From NCBI GenBank assembly GCA_963921935.1, contig OY998180.1, positions 44,849,231 through 44,913,230 on the forward strand: a stretch of 64,000 bases of DNA, read 5' to 3'. Shown here one piece after another: positions 9,937-19,864 of the stretch. Position 1 is the stretch's first letter, and each line of letters starts with the position of its first letter. The stretch comes from Galeruca laticollis. Lineage: Eukaryota; Arthropoda; Insecta; Coleoptera; Chrysomelidae. The position numbers were made by a program, and so were the translations under genes. Under the pieces are notes generated by a model, which saw only the letters and a list, made by a program, of their open reading frames with translations, ran no database searches and was not told the DNA's origin.

Positions 9937-10848
9937 CTACTGGCTTGAAGCCGACTGACCGAAAAGTTGTCGGGACCGTGTATTTATGGGGGACCTATTG
10001 GCGGGTATGGTCTTTTTGGCGCGCGCGGTGCGTGTGCCGCTGGCGGGAGTAGCAATAGAGATGAGATGTTTCCAGGTTGATGACAATCTTTGGCTGTCGT
10101 CCCTGGTATTTAAACAGTTTGGACGTTTTTCTATTTCGATAGCTTCTCGAATTATTCGGGACTTAAAGGAGCGGGTTGGGGCGATAGTTATGGTTTTATC
10201 GAAATTGATTGTGTGCCCTGTTTGGACACGATGTTGGGCCAAGGTGGAAGAAGGATCGGAATTTCTGACAGACAATGAGTGTTCTTTTGCTCTAACCGAG
10301 ATACGTCGGTTGGTCTGACCTATGTAGGTGCGAGGACAATCTAAGCAAGGGATTTCATATACTCCATGCTGTTCATTGGGAATTTTATCCTTGACAGATC
10401 TGATAAGGTGGGAGATTTTTTGTTGGGGTTTGAAGATTGTTCGAATGCCGTGGGGTTTGAAGATTTTACAGATTCTGTCTGTCACACCTTTTATGTAAGG
10501 AAGGGATATTTTCAATTGACTGTCTAAGTCGATGGTGGAAGGTGATGGAGTGGGAGTTGAAAATTTCTGAATGCTCCTGTTGATTTGGGATTCTTTGTAA
10601 CCATTTTGAATTAGAGTTTGTTTTAGGAAATTGATTTCTGATGGTCGATTGGATTCGTCAGATAGAGATATGGATCGGTATACGAGTGTGTTGATGACAG
10701 AATTGAGTTGGGCCGGATGGTGATGGGAATGGGCATTGAGAAAACGGTTGGTGTGAGTGGGTTTACGATAGATGGAGTGTGAGAAACCATTTGGTGAAAG
10801 TTTTTTAATCATAACATCAAGAAATGGTAGAGATGAGTTATCTTCCAC
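9937..10848 (-). CDS. Penelope-like RT C-terminus plus GIY-YIG endonuclease, open frame
   Basis: About 303 codons without interruption. It opens EDNSSLPFLDV and passes through YRKPTHTNRFLNAHSHHHPAQ, a hallmark of Penelope-like reverse transcriptase just after the palm. At about residues 160-200 is a GIY-YIG nuclease domain: GVYEIPCLDCPRTYIGQT, with the Cys pair usual in Penelope EN and a downstream R-x-x-x-H. The ATG at 10848 sits at the inversion junction and is not a natural start, so this is the 3' part of a larger frame. Its openness suggests a fairly young insertion. Confidence 0.8.
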   Translation of the reverse strand: MEDNSSLPFLDVMIKKLSPNGFSHSIYRKPTHTNRFLNAHSHHHPAQLNSVINTLVYRSISLSDESNRPSEINFLKQTLIQNGYKESQINRSIQKFSTPTPSPSTIDLDSQLKISLPYIKGVTDRICKIFKPHGIRTIFKPQQKISHLIRSVKDKIPNEQHGVYEIPCLDCPRTYIGQTNRRISVRAKEHSLSVRNSDPSSTLAQHRVQTGHTINFDKTITIAPTRSFKSRIIREAIEIEKRPNCLNTRDDSQRLSSTWKHLISIATPASGTRTARAKKTIPANRSPINTRSRQLFGQSASSQ

Positions 10849-11033
10849 TTCCTTCCTTCATGGAACACTTCGAAAATTCGGCACTATCTTCCTCTCCCCT
10901 CCGACCAAGCTGTTGGTTACGATATGTTGATGACACTTTCGTCATTTGGCCCCATGGAAGAGATACTTTGAGTTCCTTCCTACTCCATCTGAACAGTGTA
11001 CATCCCTGTATACAATTCACGATGGAGATACCC
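10846..11033 (+). pseudogene. Inverted segment of the same Penelope RT (YVDD palm)
   Basis: The + strand encodes FMEHFENSAL...WLRYVDDTFVIWPHG and ends ...IQFTMEI at about 11032, where family homology stops. In Penelope-like proteins this block directly precedes the SLPFLDV block found on the other strand at 10848 and below. A stop follows two codons after the break, in unrelated sequence. The segment carries no lesion. Confidence 0.8.
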
Positions 11034-11334
11034 TGAGGTATTATAGAGATAGTGTTCGATTGAGCTGGCAAAAGTATTAAAGATTATTTCTTAGATGTAT
11101 AATATAACATTACAAATGGCTCCCAACGTTCAGGCACGAAATTCCTCATAATCAGAACTAAAACAATATAGAAATGTCAAAGATTTATTTTTGAACACAA
11201 TTTGATAATTTGCGGTTGTGTTCAAGTGATTTGTAGAACGGCCACTGTTTACGTTTCTTACTCATGTATTGTTTTTATCAATTAAAATAATTGCTTATTA
11301 TACATAATTGTTGAAATTTAAAATAAATATAAAT

Positions 11335-13239
11335 ATGGAGGATAATAGTATCAACATCAATACAATGAAGATGATGGAACTAAAAGGAGAGTTAAGAAAA
11401 AGAAACTTGGACGATACAGGAGACAAAAACGAACTTAGACGAAGACTAACAGAAGTTATTGAAACTGAACAAAGAAACGCGGAAATTAATCAAAGAAAAA
11501 CATGGACAGAAAACAATGAAGAACAAAAAAGGAAAACAATAAATCAAACAGAAGAAGGTAAATCAACTCCTGAATCAAATAATTTTGAGATACATCATTA
11601 CACTGCACAAGAAGAAATACAGGGTAATCCACAAACATCTGATTTGGTACAGATTATGCAGTATATGCAAATTATAAACCAAAATATAATCACTATAAAA
11701 CAAGAAGTAACATCGGAAATACAGAAAGTGGAAGCAGACAACCGAAGAATAACGGAAAGATTCGATCAAAAATATGAATTACAGGACAAGAAAATAACAG
11801 CTGTTGAGACAAGAGTAGAAACAACTGAATCTAAAATAACATCATTGAAAGAGAGTGTGATAAAAGAATCACAAAGAATAAAGGAAGATAACAATGGAGT
11901 AAAGAAAGAAATGAAACAAATTAAAGATATGCAAACGTTGAATGATATAAAGGCCAATAGAAGAATAAAGGATCTAGAAGAAACGGTCAAAGAAGGACTA
12001 AATATAAATATCAACATGGCAGAGGAGGAGAATAAAAGAACGTTGGCAATTCTTAGAAGGGAAATTCAGGAAAAATTTAACCATGTTACGAATAAGAATC
12101 AAAACAATTTCACGCCAGGATATATACAAGAAATGGACAGAAAATTTGAACAAATGCGTCAAGAGTTATTAACTCAAGTGGAACCAAAGATATTGGGGGA
12201 ACATGGAATCTCTCATATAACCTGTGCTGGAAGGACAGAAGATTCTGCTAAATTCTGTGGAAATTTCAAGAAAATTCATCCCATGAATTTCTTAAAAACA
12301 ATGAAGTCACGTTATAGGAAAATAAAGAGTACGGTAGAACTGAAAGAGAACCTAAGAGCCAATCTCATAGGACAGGCATTGCTATGGTTCAATTGTAAAG
12401 AGACGGAAATTAACAATATGGATGAATTTGAGTCGCTATTCTTGGCTAATTTTTGGGGGGAATTACAACAAAGTAAGGTTAGAGAGAGACTCTATTTTGG
12501 CAAATTCAACTCTTACAAAAATAATAGTCTAACCAACTATGCATTTCAGATTTATGCTCAAGTCCAGTACTTGACACCGACTATACCTGAAACCGAAATT
12601 GTAATGTTTTTATCCCGACATTATCGCGCTGAAATAAGTGAAATTATTGCCATAAACAACATATGCAAATTCGACCAATTAATAACATATTTGTCGAGGA
12701 TCGAACGAAATTTGGAAAGCAATCGAAATAGCAATCATTCTAGTCCAAACATAAACAATACAAATAATAGTAATAATAATCCTAGATCATATAATGATAT
12801 AATCAACAATCGTAATCAAACACGAAATAATGTAATTAGTAATAATTATGATAGATTCCAAAGTAATATATATGATAGAAGTAATTATCGTAATTCCAAT
12901 AGATATAATAATGGTAACTATACTAATAATAATAATAATGGTAATACTTATTATGATAGAGGTTATTATCCTAATAATAATAGAACCAATAACTCTCGAA
13001 ACGATAGTTACAATGATAGTAATCAAATTATTGGTTACAGGAATAATAACTGTAATCAAAACACAAATATGACAAATCACCGAAACATAAACAGGCAAAC
13101 GAATGTAGAAAACGCACGGATTAATCATCTGAACACAACCGATAATAGATCAAGGAGTGTGGAAAGACGTGACGATTCTGTAGCAAACAGACCAACTTCT
13201 AGTAGAGCTAGAAGTATGTCACCCACACATTTTCAGTAG
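11335..13239 (+). CDS. Gypsy gag with N-terminal SAP-like motif and Asn-rich tail
   Basis: About 634 residues, intact. Residues 10-45 (MKMMELKGELRKRNLDDTGD then KNELRRRLTEVI) fit the SAP helix-extension-helix DNA-binding motif. A long coiled coil rich in Glu/Lys follows (about residues 60-290). A gypsy-type capsid region begins near HITCAGRTED and includes LIGQALLWFNCKETEINNMDEFESL. The C-terminal 150 residues are dominated by Asn, Arg, Ser and Tyr. No CCHC knuckle is seen, so the basic Asn/Arg tail may take over RNA binding (inference). The ATG at 11335 is preferred over 11308 because it starts the conserved-looking part. Pol lies in the -1 frame immediately downstream. Confidence 0.75.
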   Translation: MEDNSININTMKMMELKGELRKRNLDDTGDKNELRRRLTEVIETEQRNAEINQRKTWTENNEEQKRKTINQTEEGKSTPESNNFEIHHYTAQEEIQGNPQTSDLVQIMQYMQIINQNIITIKQEVTSEIQKVEADNRRITERFDQKYELQDKKITAVETRVETTESKITSLKESVIKESQRIKEDNNGVKKEMKQIKDMQTLNDIKANRRIKDLEETVKEGLNININMAEEENKRTLAILRREIQEKFNHVTNKNQNNFTPGYIQEMDRKFEQMRQELLTQVEPKILGEHGISHITCAGRTEDSAKFCGNFKKIHPMNFLKTMKSRYRKIKSTVELKENLRANLIGQALLWFNCKETEINNMDEFESLFLANFWGELQQSKVRERLYFGKFNSYKNNSLTNYAFQIYAQVQYLTPTIPETEIVMFLSRHYRAEISEIIAINNICKFDQLITYLSRIERNLESNRNSNHSSPNINNTNNSNNNPRSYNDIINNRNQTRNNVISNNYDRFQSNIYDRSNYRNSNRYNNGNYTNNNNNGNTYYDRGYYPNNNRTNNSRNDSYNDSNQIIGYRNNNCNQNTNMTNHRNINRQTNVENARINHLNTTDNRSRSVERRDDSVANRPTSSRARSMSPTHFQ

Positions 13240-13244
13240 AGGGT

Positions 13245-15788
13245 ATGCCAGATTTATCTAGGTGTATTTTGTATACCAATTTCTCAGAGTTTTTAAAAAT
13301 TGATGACTCTATTTCACACCTGGAAATAAAACCATTAGGATTAATATTTGTAATAGGTACTATTAACGATAATGAGGTAAAATTATTACTAGACACAGGT
13401 TCAACTGCATCTTTAATTTCACAGAAAACAATTAATAGGATTGACAATATGAGAACTAATATTCTTCATGTACCTAAGATCAATTTGATAGGTATAAATG
13501 AAAAAACTTTGGGTTTTACAAATAAGGCGGCTTGTGTTACTATAAAATTTACAAATTCAGTTATTAACTCACAGTTATTAATAGTAGATCATTTGGAATG
13601 TGATATATTGTTAGGGAGTGACGAATTGGAGAGAAATAATTTTATTATAGATTATGAACAGGGTTTAATAAAAATTAATTATGATTTAAGACCAAAAGAT
13701 TCAAACATGCAACAGAAAGGTGATAGAATAGAATACATGAACATAGGAGAAGGTGAAGATAAAAGTTACGAAAAAAGAAATACAAATAATTGTATCGAAT
13801 TAATAAATTATAATTTTAATGAAATGAACAATATTGATTGTGATACTTTAAGTAAGTTAGATAGTAATGATAATGAAAATAGGTATTTAGGAGTGGAAAA
13901 TAGTGATGTTAGGTACAGACCAAAGGATGCCGCAAAAGAAGTGGTACTTAATGAGAAATATGTCGATTGTGATGTAAAATGGAAGGCAGAAGTGGTTGAA
14001 TTGTTACAATATTATATAGGGTTAGTGAATGAAGAAGCGAGAGTGGCTGAGGAATATGTTCATGAAATTAAAGTTCTAAATATGAGGGAATTTAAACCTA
14101 AGAGTTATCCTATTCCATATAAACTTTTGGAGGACGTAAATAAAACGTTAAAAAATATGTTACAAAATAAAATCATAAGTTATAGTACAACATCATATTT
14201 GAATCCGGTCGTTATTGTAAAAAAACGAGACGATAGTATTAGATTGTGTTTAGACGCTAGAAATTTAAACAAGTGCACAATACCTCAATTTGAATCTCCA
14301 CTAAATATTGAAGCAATATTAGGTAGAATAACAAATGTGAAAATATTTTCGAAATTAGATCTCAAACACAGCTTTTGGCTTATACCATTGCATAAAAACA
14401 GCAGGCATCTTGTAGGGTTTAAAATTAATGGTAGAGTGTATGAGTTCAATGTCGTACCATTTGGAGTACAATCAGCAACTAGTGCATTACTTAAAGCTCT
14501 CAACAAAATTCTGGAAAAACATGAAACTTATGCTATTCATTATGTTGATGACATTTTAATATTTTCAAAAAGTGAACAGGATCATTTAATTCACTTAACC
14601 AATATTTTTCAAGATTTAGATAAAGCGAGACTGAAACTAAACATAGCTAAATGCACATTTTTCAAAAGTGAAGTAGTTTTCCTGGGTTATAAATTAACAC
14701 CATTCACTATTGAGATGGATCCTAGTAGAATTAGCAATATTAGCATCATAAAAGAATACAAGAGACCTACAAATCTGAAAATATTAAGAGGGTTTTTAGG
14801 GACTCTAAATTATTTCAAACGTTTAGTGCCAAACTTGTCTGAAAAACAAATACCGCTAATAAACTTACTTAAAAAGAATGTAAGATGGTGCTGGACCGAC
14901 GAACATGAACAAGCATTCATGTCTATTAAAATTATGTTTCATGATCAAGTCAAACTGTACCACCCTGTATATAGTCTACCATTCACTCTAAGCACTGACG
15001 CTTCTATTTATAGAATTGCCGGAGTATTAACTCAGGTGCAACAAGGAATCGAAGTACCAATTTCATTTGTGTCTAGGCTGACTAAGTCCGCTGAGAAAAA
15101 TTATAGCGTTTGTGAATTGGAATTGTTGAGCATAATTTTTTGTATCAGCAAACTACGTTACTTCTTATTAGGTGGACATTTTTATGTCAATACAGACAAC
15201 CAAGCTTTAACATCCATATTAGATAACAAATTTAACAATGCTAGAGTACATAGGTGGAGTCTTTTGTTGCAAGAATACTCGTTTACTATAAAATATTTAC
15301 CGGGAAAGAAAAATATAGTACCAGATGCACTTACTCGCATGGATGGACATAAGAAAAATGAAATTAAAAGTCACAAAATTGGGTTGAACATTCTTAAACA
15401 TGAACAGGGAGTTTTTTCATTAGAGGCTATCAGAAATGATCAAGTAAATTTGACAAACAAAGAGAAAATGAAAGGTATATTGAAAGACAATATTTATACG
15501 AAAATCATAGATGGAATTGAATTATACATAATCACCGAATCATTAACCAAAACAATAGCAGATGGCATTCATTTAGCATATAACCACCCGGGTGTTAGAA
15601 AAACACATATGATTTTCAGAGAAAACTACTACTGTAGAAATGATCTTAGTATAATAAAAAATCACATTAACAAATGTAGAGTATGTCAATTCTGTAAAGA
15701 TAGAAATAAAAAAAATTATAACTTGCCAAAATCAATAATAGCAGAGAATCCTCTTGATATCATTGCAGTAGATTTCATTATAATATAA
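13245..15788 (+). CDS. Gypsy pol: protease, RT, RNase H, truncated integrase
   Basis: An open frame of 847 codons. Protease has LLLDTGSTASLIS (Asp near residue 50). RT has RLCLDARNLNK and the catalytic YVDDILIF (about residue 433). RNase H has STDAS (about residue 584) and TDNQALTSIL. An integrase HHCC zinc finger is present (H...HPGVRKTH...CRVCQFC, residues 777-815). The frame ends in DIIAVDFII just where the integrase catalytic core should begin, replaced by the end of an LTR and then (AT)n. Pol is in -1 frame relative to gag, whose stop is 5 bases upstream, so expression by frameshift is likely. With no integrase core this copy cannot integrate itself. Confidence 0.85.
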   Translation: MPDLSRCILYTNFSEFLKIDDSISHLEIKPLGLIFVIGTINDNEVKLLLDTGSTASLISQKTINRIDNMRTNILHVPKINLIGINEKTLGFTNKAACVTIKFTNSVINSQLLIVDHLECDILLGSDELERNNFIIDYEQGLIKINYDLRPKDSNMQQKGDRIEYMNIGEGEDKSYEKRNTNNCIELINYNFNEMNNIDCDTLSKLDSNDNENRYLGVENSDVRYRPKDAAKEVVLNEKYVDCDVKWKAEVVELLQYYIGLVNEEARVAEEYVHEIKVLNMREFKPKSYPIPYKLLEDVNKTLKNMLQNKIISYSTTSYLNPVVIVKKRDDSIRLCLDARNLNKCTIPQFESPLNIEAILGRITNVKIFSKLDLKHSFWLIPLHKNSRHLVGFKINGRVYEFNVVPFGVQSATSALLKALNKILEKHETYAIHYVDDILIFSKSEQDHLIHLTNIFQDLDKARLKLNIAKCTFFKSEVVFLGYKLTPFTIEMDPSRISNISIIKEYKRPTNLKILRGFLGTLNYFKRLVPNLSEKQIPLINLLKKNVRWCWTDEHEQAFMSIKIMFHDQVKLYHPVYSLPFTLSTDASIYRIAGVLTQVQQGIEVPISFVSRLTKSAEKNYSVCELELLSIIFCISKLRYFLLGGHFYVNTDNQALTSILDNKFNNARVHRWSLLLQEYSFTIKYLPGKKNIVPDALTRMDGHKKNEIKSHKIGLNILKHEQGVFSLEAIRNDQVNLTNKEKMKGILKDNIYTKIIDGIELYIITESLTKTIADGIHLAYNHPGVRKTHMIFRENYYCRNDLSIIKNHINKCRVCQFCKDRNKKNYNLPKSIIAENPLDIIAVDFIII

Positions 15789-15792
15789 CATT

Positions 15793-15796
<4 letters not shown>

Positions 15797-15848
<52 letters not shown>
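15797..15848. repeat. (AT)n microsatellite
   Basis: Uninterrupted TA repeat directly after the 3' LTR end of the gypsy element. Confidence 0.95.
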
Positions 15849-15851
<3 letters not shown>

Positions 15852-15889
15852 AAATTTTACATAAAATACGAGGTGGGTCTATAATGATA

Positions 15890-16302
15890 TATAAATTGCG
15901 GTTTTCTACTATACACCTATGTTTGATCCGAAATGTTAATAAATCATCTGTGTTGATTCGCAACTGTAGGAAGAAGGGCATAATACGCTGACCGGTTTTG
16001 ACTTTCTTGGGTCACAACAAGAGTGTCGTAATTCTTCTAGTTCAGAGTCTTTAATACAAACTGAAGATTCTGCCTTCTAAGAACCTCTATTTGGCTCGTG
16101 GGGTTACACACTTACCAGAAGTAGTTAGCTAGCGTCATCTCGATCGACGTCACGCTCATTGAAGGGGATGCAATTAAATATTCTGCGTAGTATTAGCCAG
16201 TAAAATAGTTGTTGTCCTCTTCGAGGAACGGTCAGACAGCTATTTCGAAATTATTAACATTTTGAATCAAACGTAGATGTATAGTAGAAAACTTTAATTT
16301 AC
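15890..16302. repeat. MITE-like element with about 45-bp terminal inverted repeats
   Basis: The left end TTTTCTACTATACACCTATG... (15900-15944) and right end (16249-16290, reverse complement TTTTCTACTATACATCTACG...) match over about 45 bp with a few changes. There is no coding frame. The interior 16150-16255 also matches 44350-44470 on the other strand. Confidence 0.6.
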
Positions 16303-16329
16303 TAGTTTTTCAAATTATAATCCAATATA

Positions 16330-16958
16330 CAGGGTGAACCACCTTCGTGTGATGACGTCATCACCATTTTTTTTAAATGGTATTACCCCCTTTTTTTCAA
16401 TTTCCGGATTTCCCTTGTTGAGCTGATTTCAAAAATGTTGAACGTTGCTTCAAATTGGTACAGGGTGGGCAAAAATGCAAACATTTCAAGTTACTTACAA
16501 AATAATAAGTAAAGAATAAGCGTAATAAGCACATTAAATGAAATTACTTATTGTCATACAACTACTTTAATTAACTATTAAAAACACCCTAGAAATATCC
16601 GTCAACTACAAGACCGAATTAGACAAGAAATACAGTACATAACATCCGCTATGCTACAGAATGTTAGAGATGAAAGTAATGCTCGGTTCAGTCATTGTCT
16701 AACGATCAATGGAGAACAATTTGAACATTTATTGTAAATTTTCGTTTGTTTGTTTTTGGTAGTGTATCACACTCCATTTAATGTGTTTATTACATTCAAT
16801 AACGTATAACTTTCCATAAACAATTTTCATAATTTTTTTTTGTATTTTTGCCCACCTTGTACCAATTTGAAGCAACGTATTATACATTTTTGGAATCAGG
16901 TCGGCAAGGCAATTTAAAAAAAAGTGATGACGTCATCACACGAAGGTGGTTCACTCTA
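16330..16958 (+). mobile_element. Non-autonomous IS630/Tc1-type element
   Basis: The ends CAGGGTGAACCACCTTCGTG and the reverse complement of the right end match over about 34 bp, and TA flanks both sides (16328-16329, 16959-16960). A second inverted pair lies inside: TTGCTTCAAATTGGTACAGG near 16446 against its complement near 16860. The interior retains only the transposase C-terminus. It is a deletion derivative of a full element, possibly one element nested in another. Confidence 0.75.
16600..16737 (+). pseudogene. IS630-type transposase C-terminus remnant
   Basis: Reads RQLQDRIRQEIQYITSAML...NGEQFEHLL and stop. The closing (N/Q)G-x-(Q/H)FEHLL is the signature end of the insect DDE_3 transposase family, also seen complete at 61985. 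No catalytic residues remain. Confidence 0.7.
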
Positions 16959-17061
16959 TATATTAGGTTGTAACTTGAAAAAATAGTAAATTAAAATCAA
17001 TAATTGACCTGTTTTAGGAATTTCTAATATTATTGATTATTGTTTATTTAGCTAATAATGA

Positions 17062-17065
<4 letters not shown>

Positions 17066-17104
<39 letters not shown>
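17066..17104. repeat. (AT)n microsatellite
   Basis: About 38 bp of TA repeat. Confidence 0.9.
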
Positions 17105-17106
<2 letters not shown>

Positions 17107-18928
17107 TTTTTTTATTATTATTATTGCCCCCAGACTATTATTTTAATTTTTCTAGCTCAGGAGTTTTTCTTTTATTATTATTCAGCCACGACTGTATTAA
17201 TTATTATTAAAACAGAACAATCGTCAAAAAATGAATACAACTCTATCACAAGGTAGGGTTCACTTGCGCCATTCAAATTTACTTTAAAATTTTAGCTATG
17301 AATTTTGAAATTTCTATCACCATTTTATCAATATCATCAAATTACGTCTTAAAATTGTGATTGTTGGATTGTCAAATTAAAATGAACAAATTGATGATTT
17401 CAGTAATTTTTTTTATTATAGAAGTTTTTTAACAGAAAATGTGTATACATACGAGTATACTATGGATAAATAAATACAATTATTTTGTGACAATTAAAAT
17501 GTTTGATTAATTACTGATCCTCAATTTAGAAATAAAGGCCTAATGAATTTTAGAGATCTCTAATAAAATATTTAAAAAGGTACCTTTTATTTTCTAAGTT
17601 TCTATTCACTTCAAACTAATCTTCACTCTCATTTTCTTTCTGCTGTACTGTCCAAAATTTTTTATTGACCAGCTCTTCTCAAATTTTACACGCAATGCCT
17701 CGAATTCTTCCCCAGATATATATCCTTTAACTGGATTTACAATTATCTTCTACCTTATTATTATTATCAAATTTGTTAAAATATGTTTATTGAATATAAA
17801 CGTTTTTTATCGTCCTTATTGTCGAGATAAATTATAATATAACTTTCATCTTTTGACGTTTTAATTAAGACTGACATTTCTCCACATTTTATTCTAATCA
17901 ATCCCAATCATCGTTCTTGGTTGTTAGGGAAATTTTTTGCTATACAGGGCGATTTTTTTTAAATTATAATCTGGAATTTTGATTTGATAAGTTTTCAAAA
18001 GAAATTTGTTTAAACATTATTTCACAAGAAATTTTAGTAACGATAATGCCTATTCTTTTAGTACAAAGTCTAGATTGGGGGGGAGATACTTTTTAAATTA
18101 CATTCATATATTTATAAATTTTATCGATACTAATATTAGAAATTTAGAACATGTTAATGTTTTTAAGAAACATTCTGTTGAATGGATTAAACTTAACTAT
18201 GACCAAATTAATAACATCTTTTCTCATTAATCAGGAAAAAACTTATTTTCACCTTGCATTGCTTTTTTGGACCGGTGCCGTTAGGGGAGAATCATAGATT
18301 CATAAATTTATGAAAATTTCTAAAATATTAAGAAAATTTTTGGTTTTGTTTTATAATAGTATAGCATTATATATTACATATGTAAGTCATTAATTTTGTT
18401 ATCTTTTGAGCCACACACAAGAATTTTCTTCCGTGGCAATAGAAAATGTATTTTTTGGATGTGTATTTTGGTACTTAATAAAAAAAAATTTCAATTTCAA
18501 TTTTTCAATTTCAAAATTTTCAATTTCAACATAGTGTCTTTAACGACGATTCGCTCTTCACATTATAATAAACCATTCACTTTTAAGACGTATACAAAGT
18601 ATGAAAATAACATTTTAGTTTCATCACGACATCAACTCATCGAATCATTGTTATTTATAAAATTATTGTGATGATCATATAACAGTGAAATTATAATAAT
18701 CTGTTTACTTTCAATGGACTAAAATAAAAAGAATTCAATGAATATATATTTGAGGATTGTGTTTTGATAAATTGTTATACATATAAATATTAACATACCT
18801 TATTTACTATTTATTAAAATTCCTGAGATCCCTTGCATGAAATAATCTATATACCATATAAAAATTTGTCATGTATCAAATGTCTGTCTCTTTTAAATTA
18901 TTTTAAATATCATTTTAATTTTGACGAA
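17105..18928. other. AT-rich intron stretch with unassigned coding-like scraps
   Basis: No domain recognised. On the minus strand 17606-17749 is open (NPVKGYISGEEFEALRVKFE) and 17783-17915 is open (RIKCGEMSVLIKTSKDE). On the + strand 18006-18230 is open for 74 codons (NLEHVNVFKKHSVEWIKLNY). Composition looks more protein-like than random AT-rich sequence, but strands disagree and no family is known to me. Confidence 0.25.
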
Positions 18929-19105
18929 TTATTTTGAAATTACATCATCTACTGAATTATTAGTGTTAATTTCCGTTGAATCTGAATAGCTTTTTAGTAT
19001 TTTCGATTCTGACGGTTCAACGAGTATATCGTCTGTTTCTTCAGTATTGTTGTGAGTATTTTGTTCACTGTTTTTACTATCGGCATCTATAATTGATTTA
19101 AACAT
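18929..19105 (-). CDS. Unassigned small acidic frame
   Basis: 58 codons starting MFKSIIDADSKNSEQN, with a Ser/Thr/Asn/Glu/Asp-rich body and ending NNSVDDVISK before TAA. No signal peptide, membrane segment or motif is seen. It could be an exon or decayed end of a transposon protein whose other parts lie in 17600-17900 on the same strand. It could also be chance. Confidence 0.2.
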   Translation of the reverse strand: MFKSIIDADSKNSEQNTHNNTEETDDILVEPSESKILKSYSDSTEINTNNSVDDVISK

Positions 19106-19376
19106 GTATTTTATAAATATTCGTTAAAATGATGACTAATAAAGTACAAGATGGGAGAATCAATTTCTTTTATTTCACGAATACTATCAATCATTATTGA
19201 ATTGAATACAACTAAATGAGACTATATACATATATGTATACGATTTTTTTATCAATTCAACGTGCCTAAAATATGTACCCAAAATTCGTCATCAGTTCTC
19301 CGACTATCATGGCAATAACATTTAACATCTATCGCTTCAGCTGTTATGGCTATATGTACATAAACTTCATACATTA

Positions 19377-19864
19377 TGTAATGTTTTTCTAATTTATTTA
19401 AACAATAAACGGGTGGGATAAATTTTAAACACACGGTATGGCTACTTACTAATTTATTTAAACACTAACTCACTAACACTTTATATATACTTAACTAATC
19501 ACTTAATTATTAATTTATATTAACTGTATATTCACTCAAACTAATTTATATAAACACTTTATATTCACTTATTTACTGTTTAACTCACGATGTCAAATTA
19601 TAAACTAAACTCACTCTTCCTGATCAGTCCCTTATATATTAAAGCCGTTTTTACTAGTAAATTCTGGGCTGCGGCTTACACAGTCACGAATAATTTTTCT
19701 GGCCTTCTCTAGATAACTCTGGTCACAAAAACAATGTTTACATAAGATAGTCGTGAACTCGTAAACAGTTTTTTATAACTGCGTATCCGCCATAATTTTA
19801 ACTTTTATACCTGGCTTAGACAGAGTCGGTTTTAGGGACTATACCAGTGTGCTGTTTCGTAACA
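19377..19864 (-). repeat. 3' LTR of the macro-domain gypsy element
   Basis: Pairs with 23597-24086. I count about seven differences: a few substitutions, a 4-bp indel after CTAACACTT and a 2-bp indel near AGACAG. That is roughly 1-2 percent, which indicates a young insertion. Confidence 0.92.

Larger units (their letters stand above)
9583..11035 (-). mobile_element. Penelope-like retroelement, 5'-truncated with inverted 5' segment
   Basis: The minus strand from 10848 to 9937 encodes the end of the reverse transcriptase and a GIY-YIG endonuclease. A 3' region with a hammerhead-like fold follows, and the copy ends at (AT)n. The piece of RT that should precede this (YVDD block) is present but on the opposite strand at 10846-11033. 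The protein segments on the two strands are adjacent in the family, so this is one insertion with an inverted 5' part. Confidence 0.8.
11098..15796 (+). mobile_element. Ty3/gypsy element with SAP-domain gag, cut short in integrase
   Basis: An 18-bp sequence, TATAATATAACATTACAA, occurs at 11098-11115 and again at 15779-15796. The first copy is followed by a primer-binding-like site TGGCTCCCAACGTTCAGG (11117-11134), so it should be the end of the 5' LTR. The second copy would then be the end of the 3' LTR, joined directly to the integrase gene by a deletion that removed the rest of pol and most of the 3' LTR. Between them gag and pol are open. Confidence 0.7.

Noticed and set aside
11034..11114. 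A complete 81-bp 5' LTR (TGAGGTATTA to ATTACA)
   Set aside because: Too short for a gypsy LTR and it begins exactly at the Penelope break, so it is more likely a truncated LTR.
12787..13128. Minus-strand Ile/Thr/Val-rich frame and + strand 12848-13072 frame
   Set aside because: Antisense and out-of-frame readings of the Asn-rich Gag tail (AAT/AAC codons).
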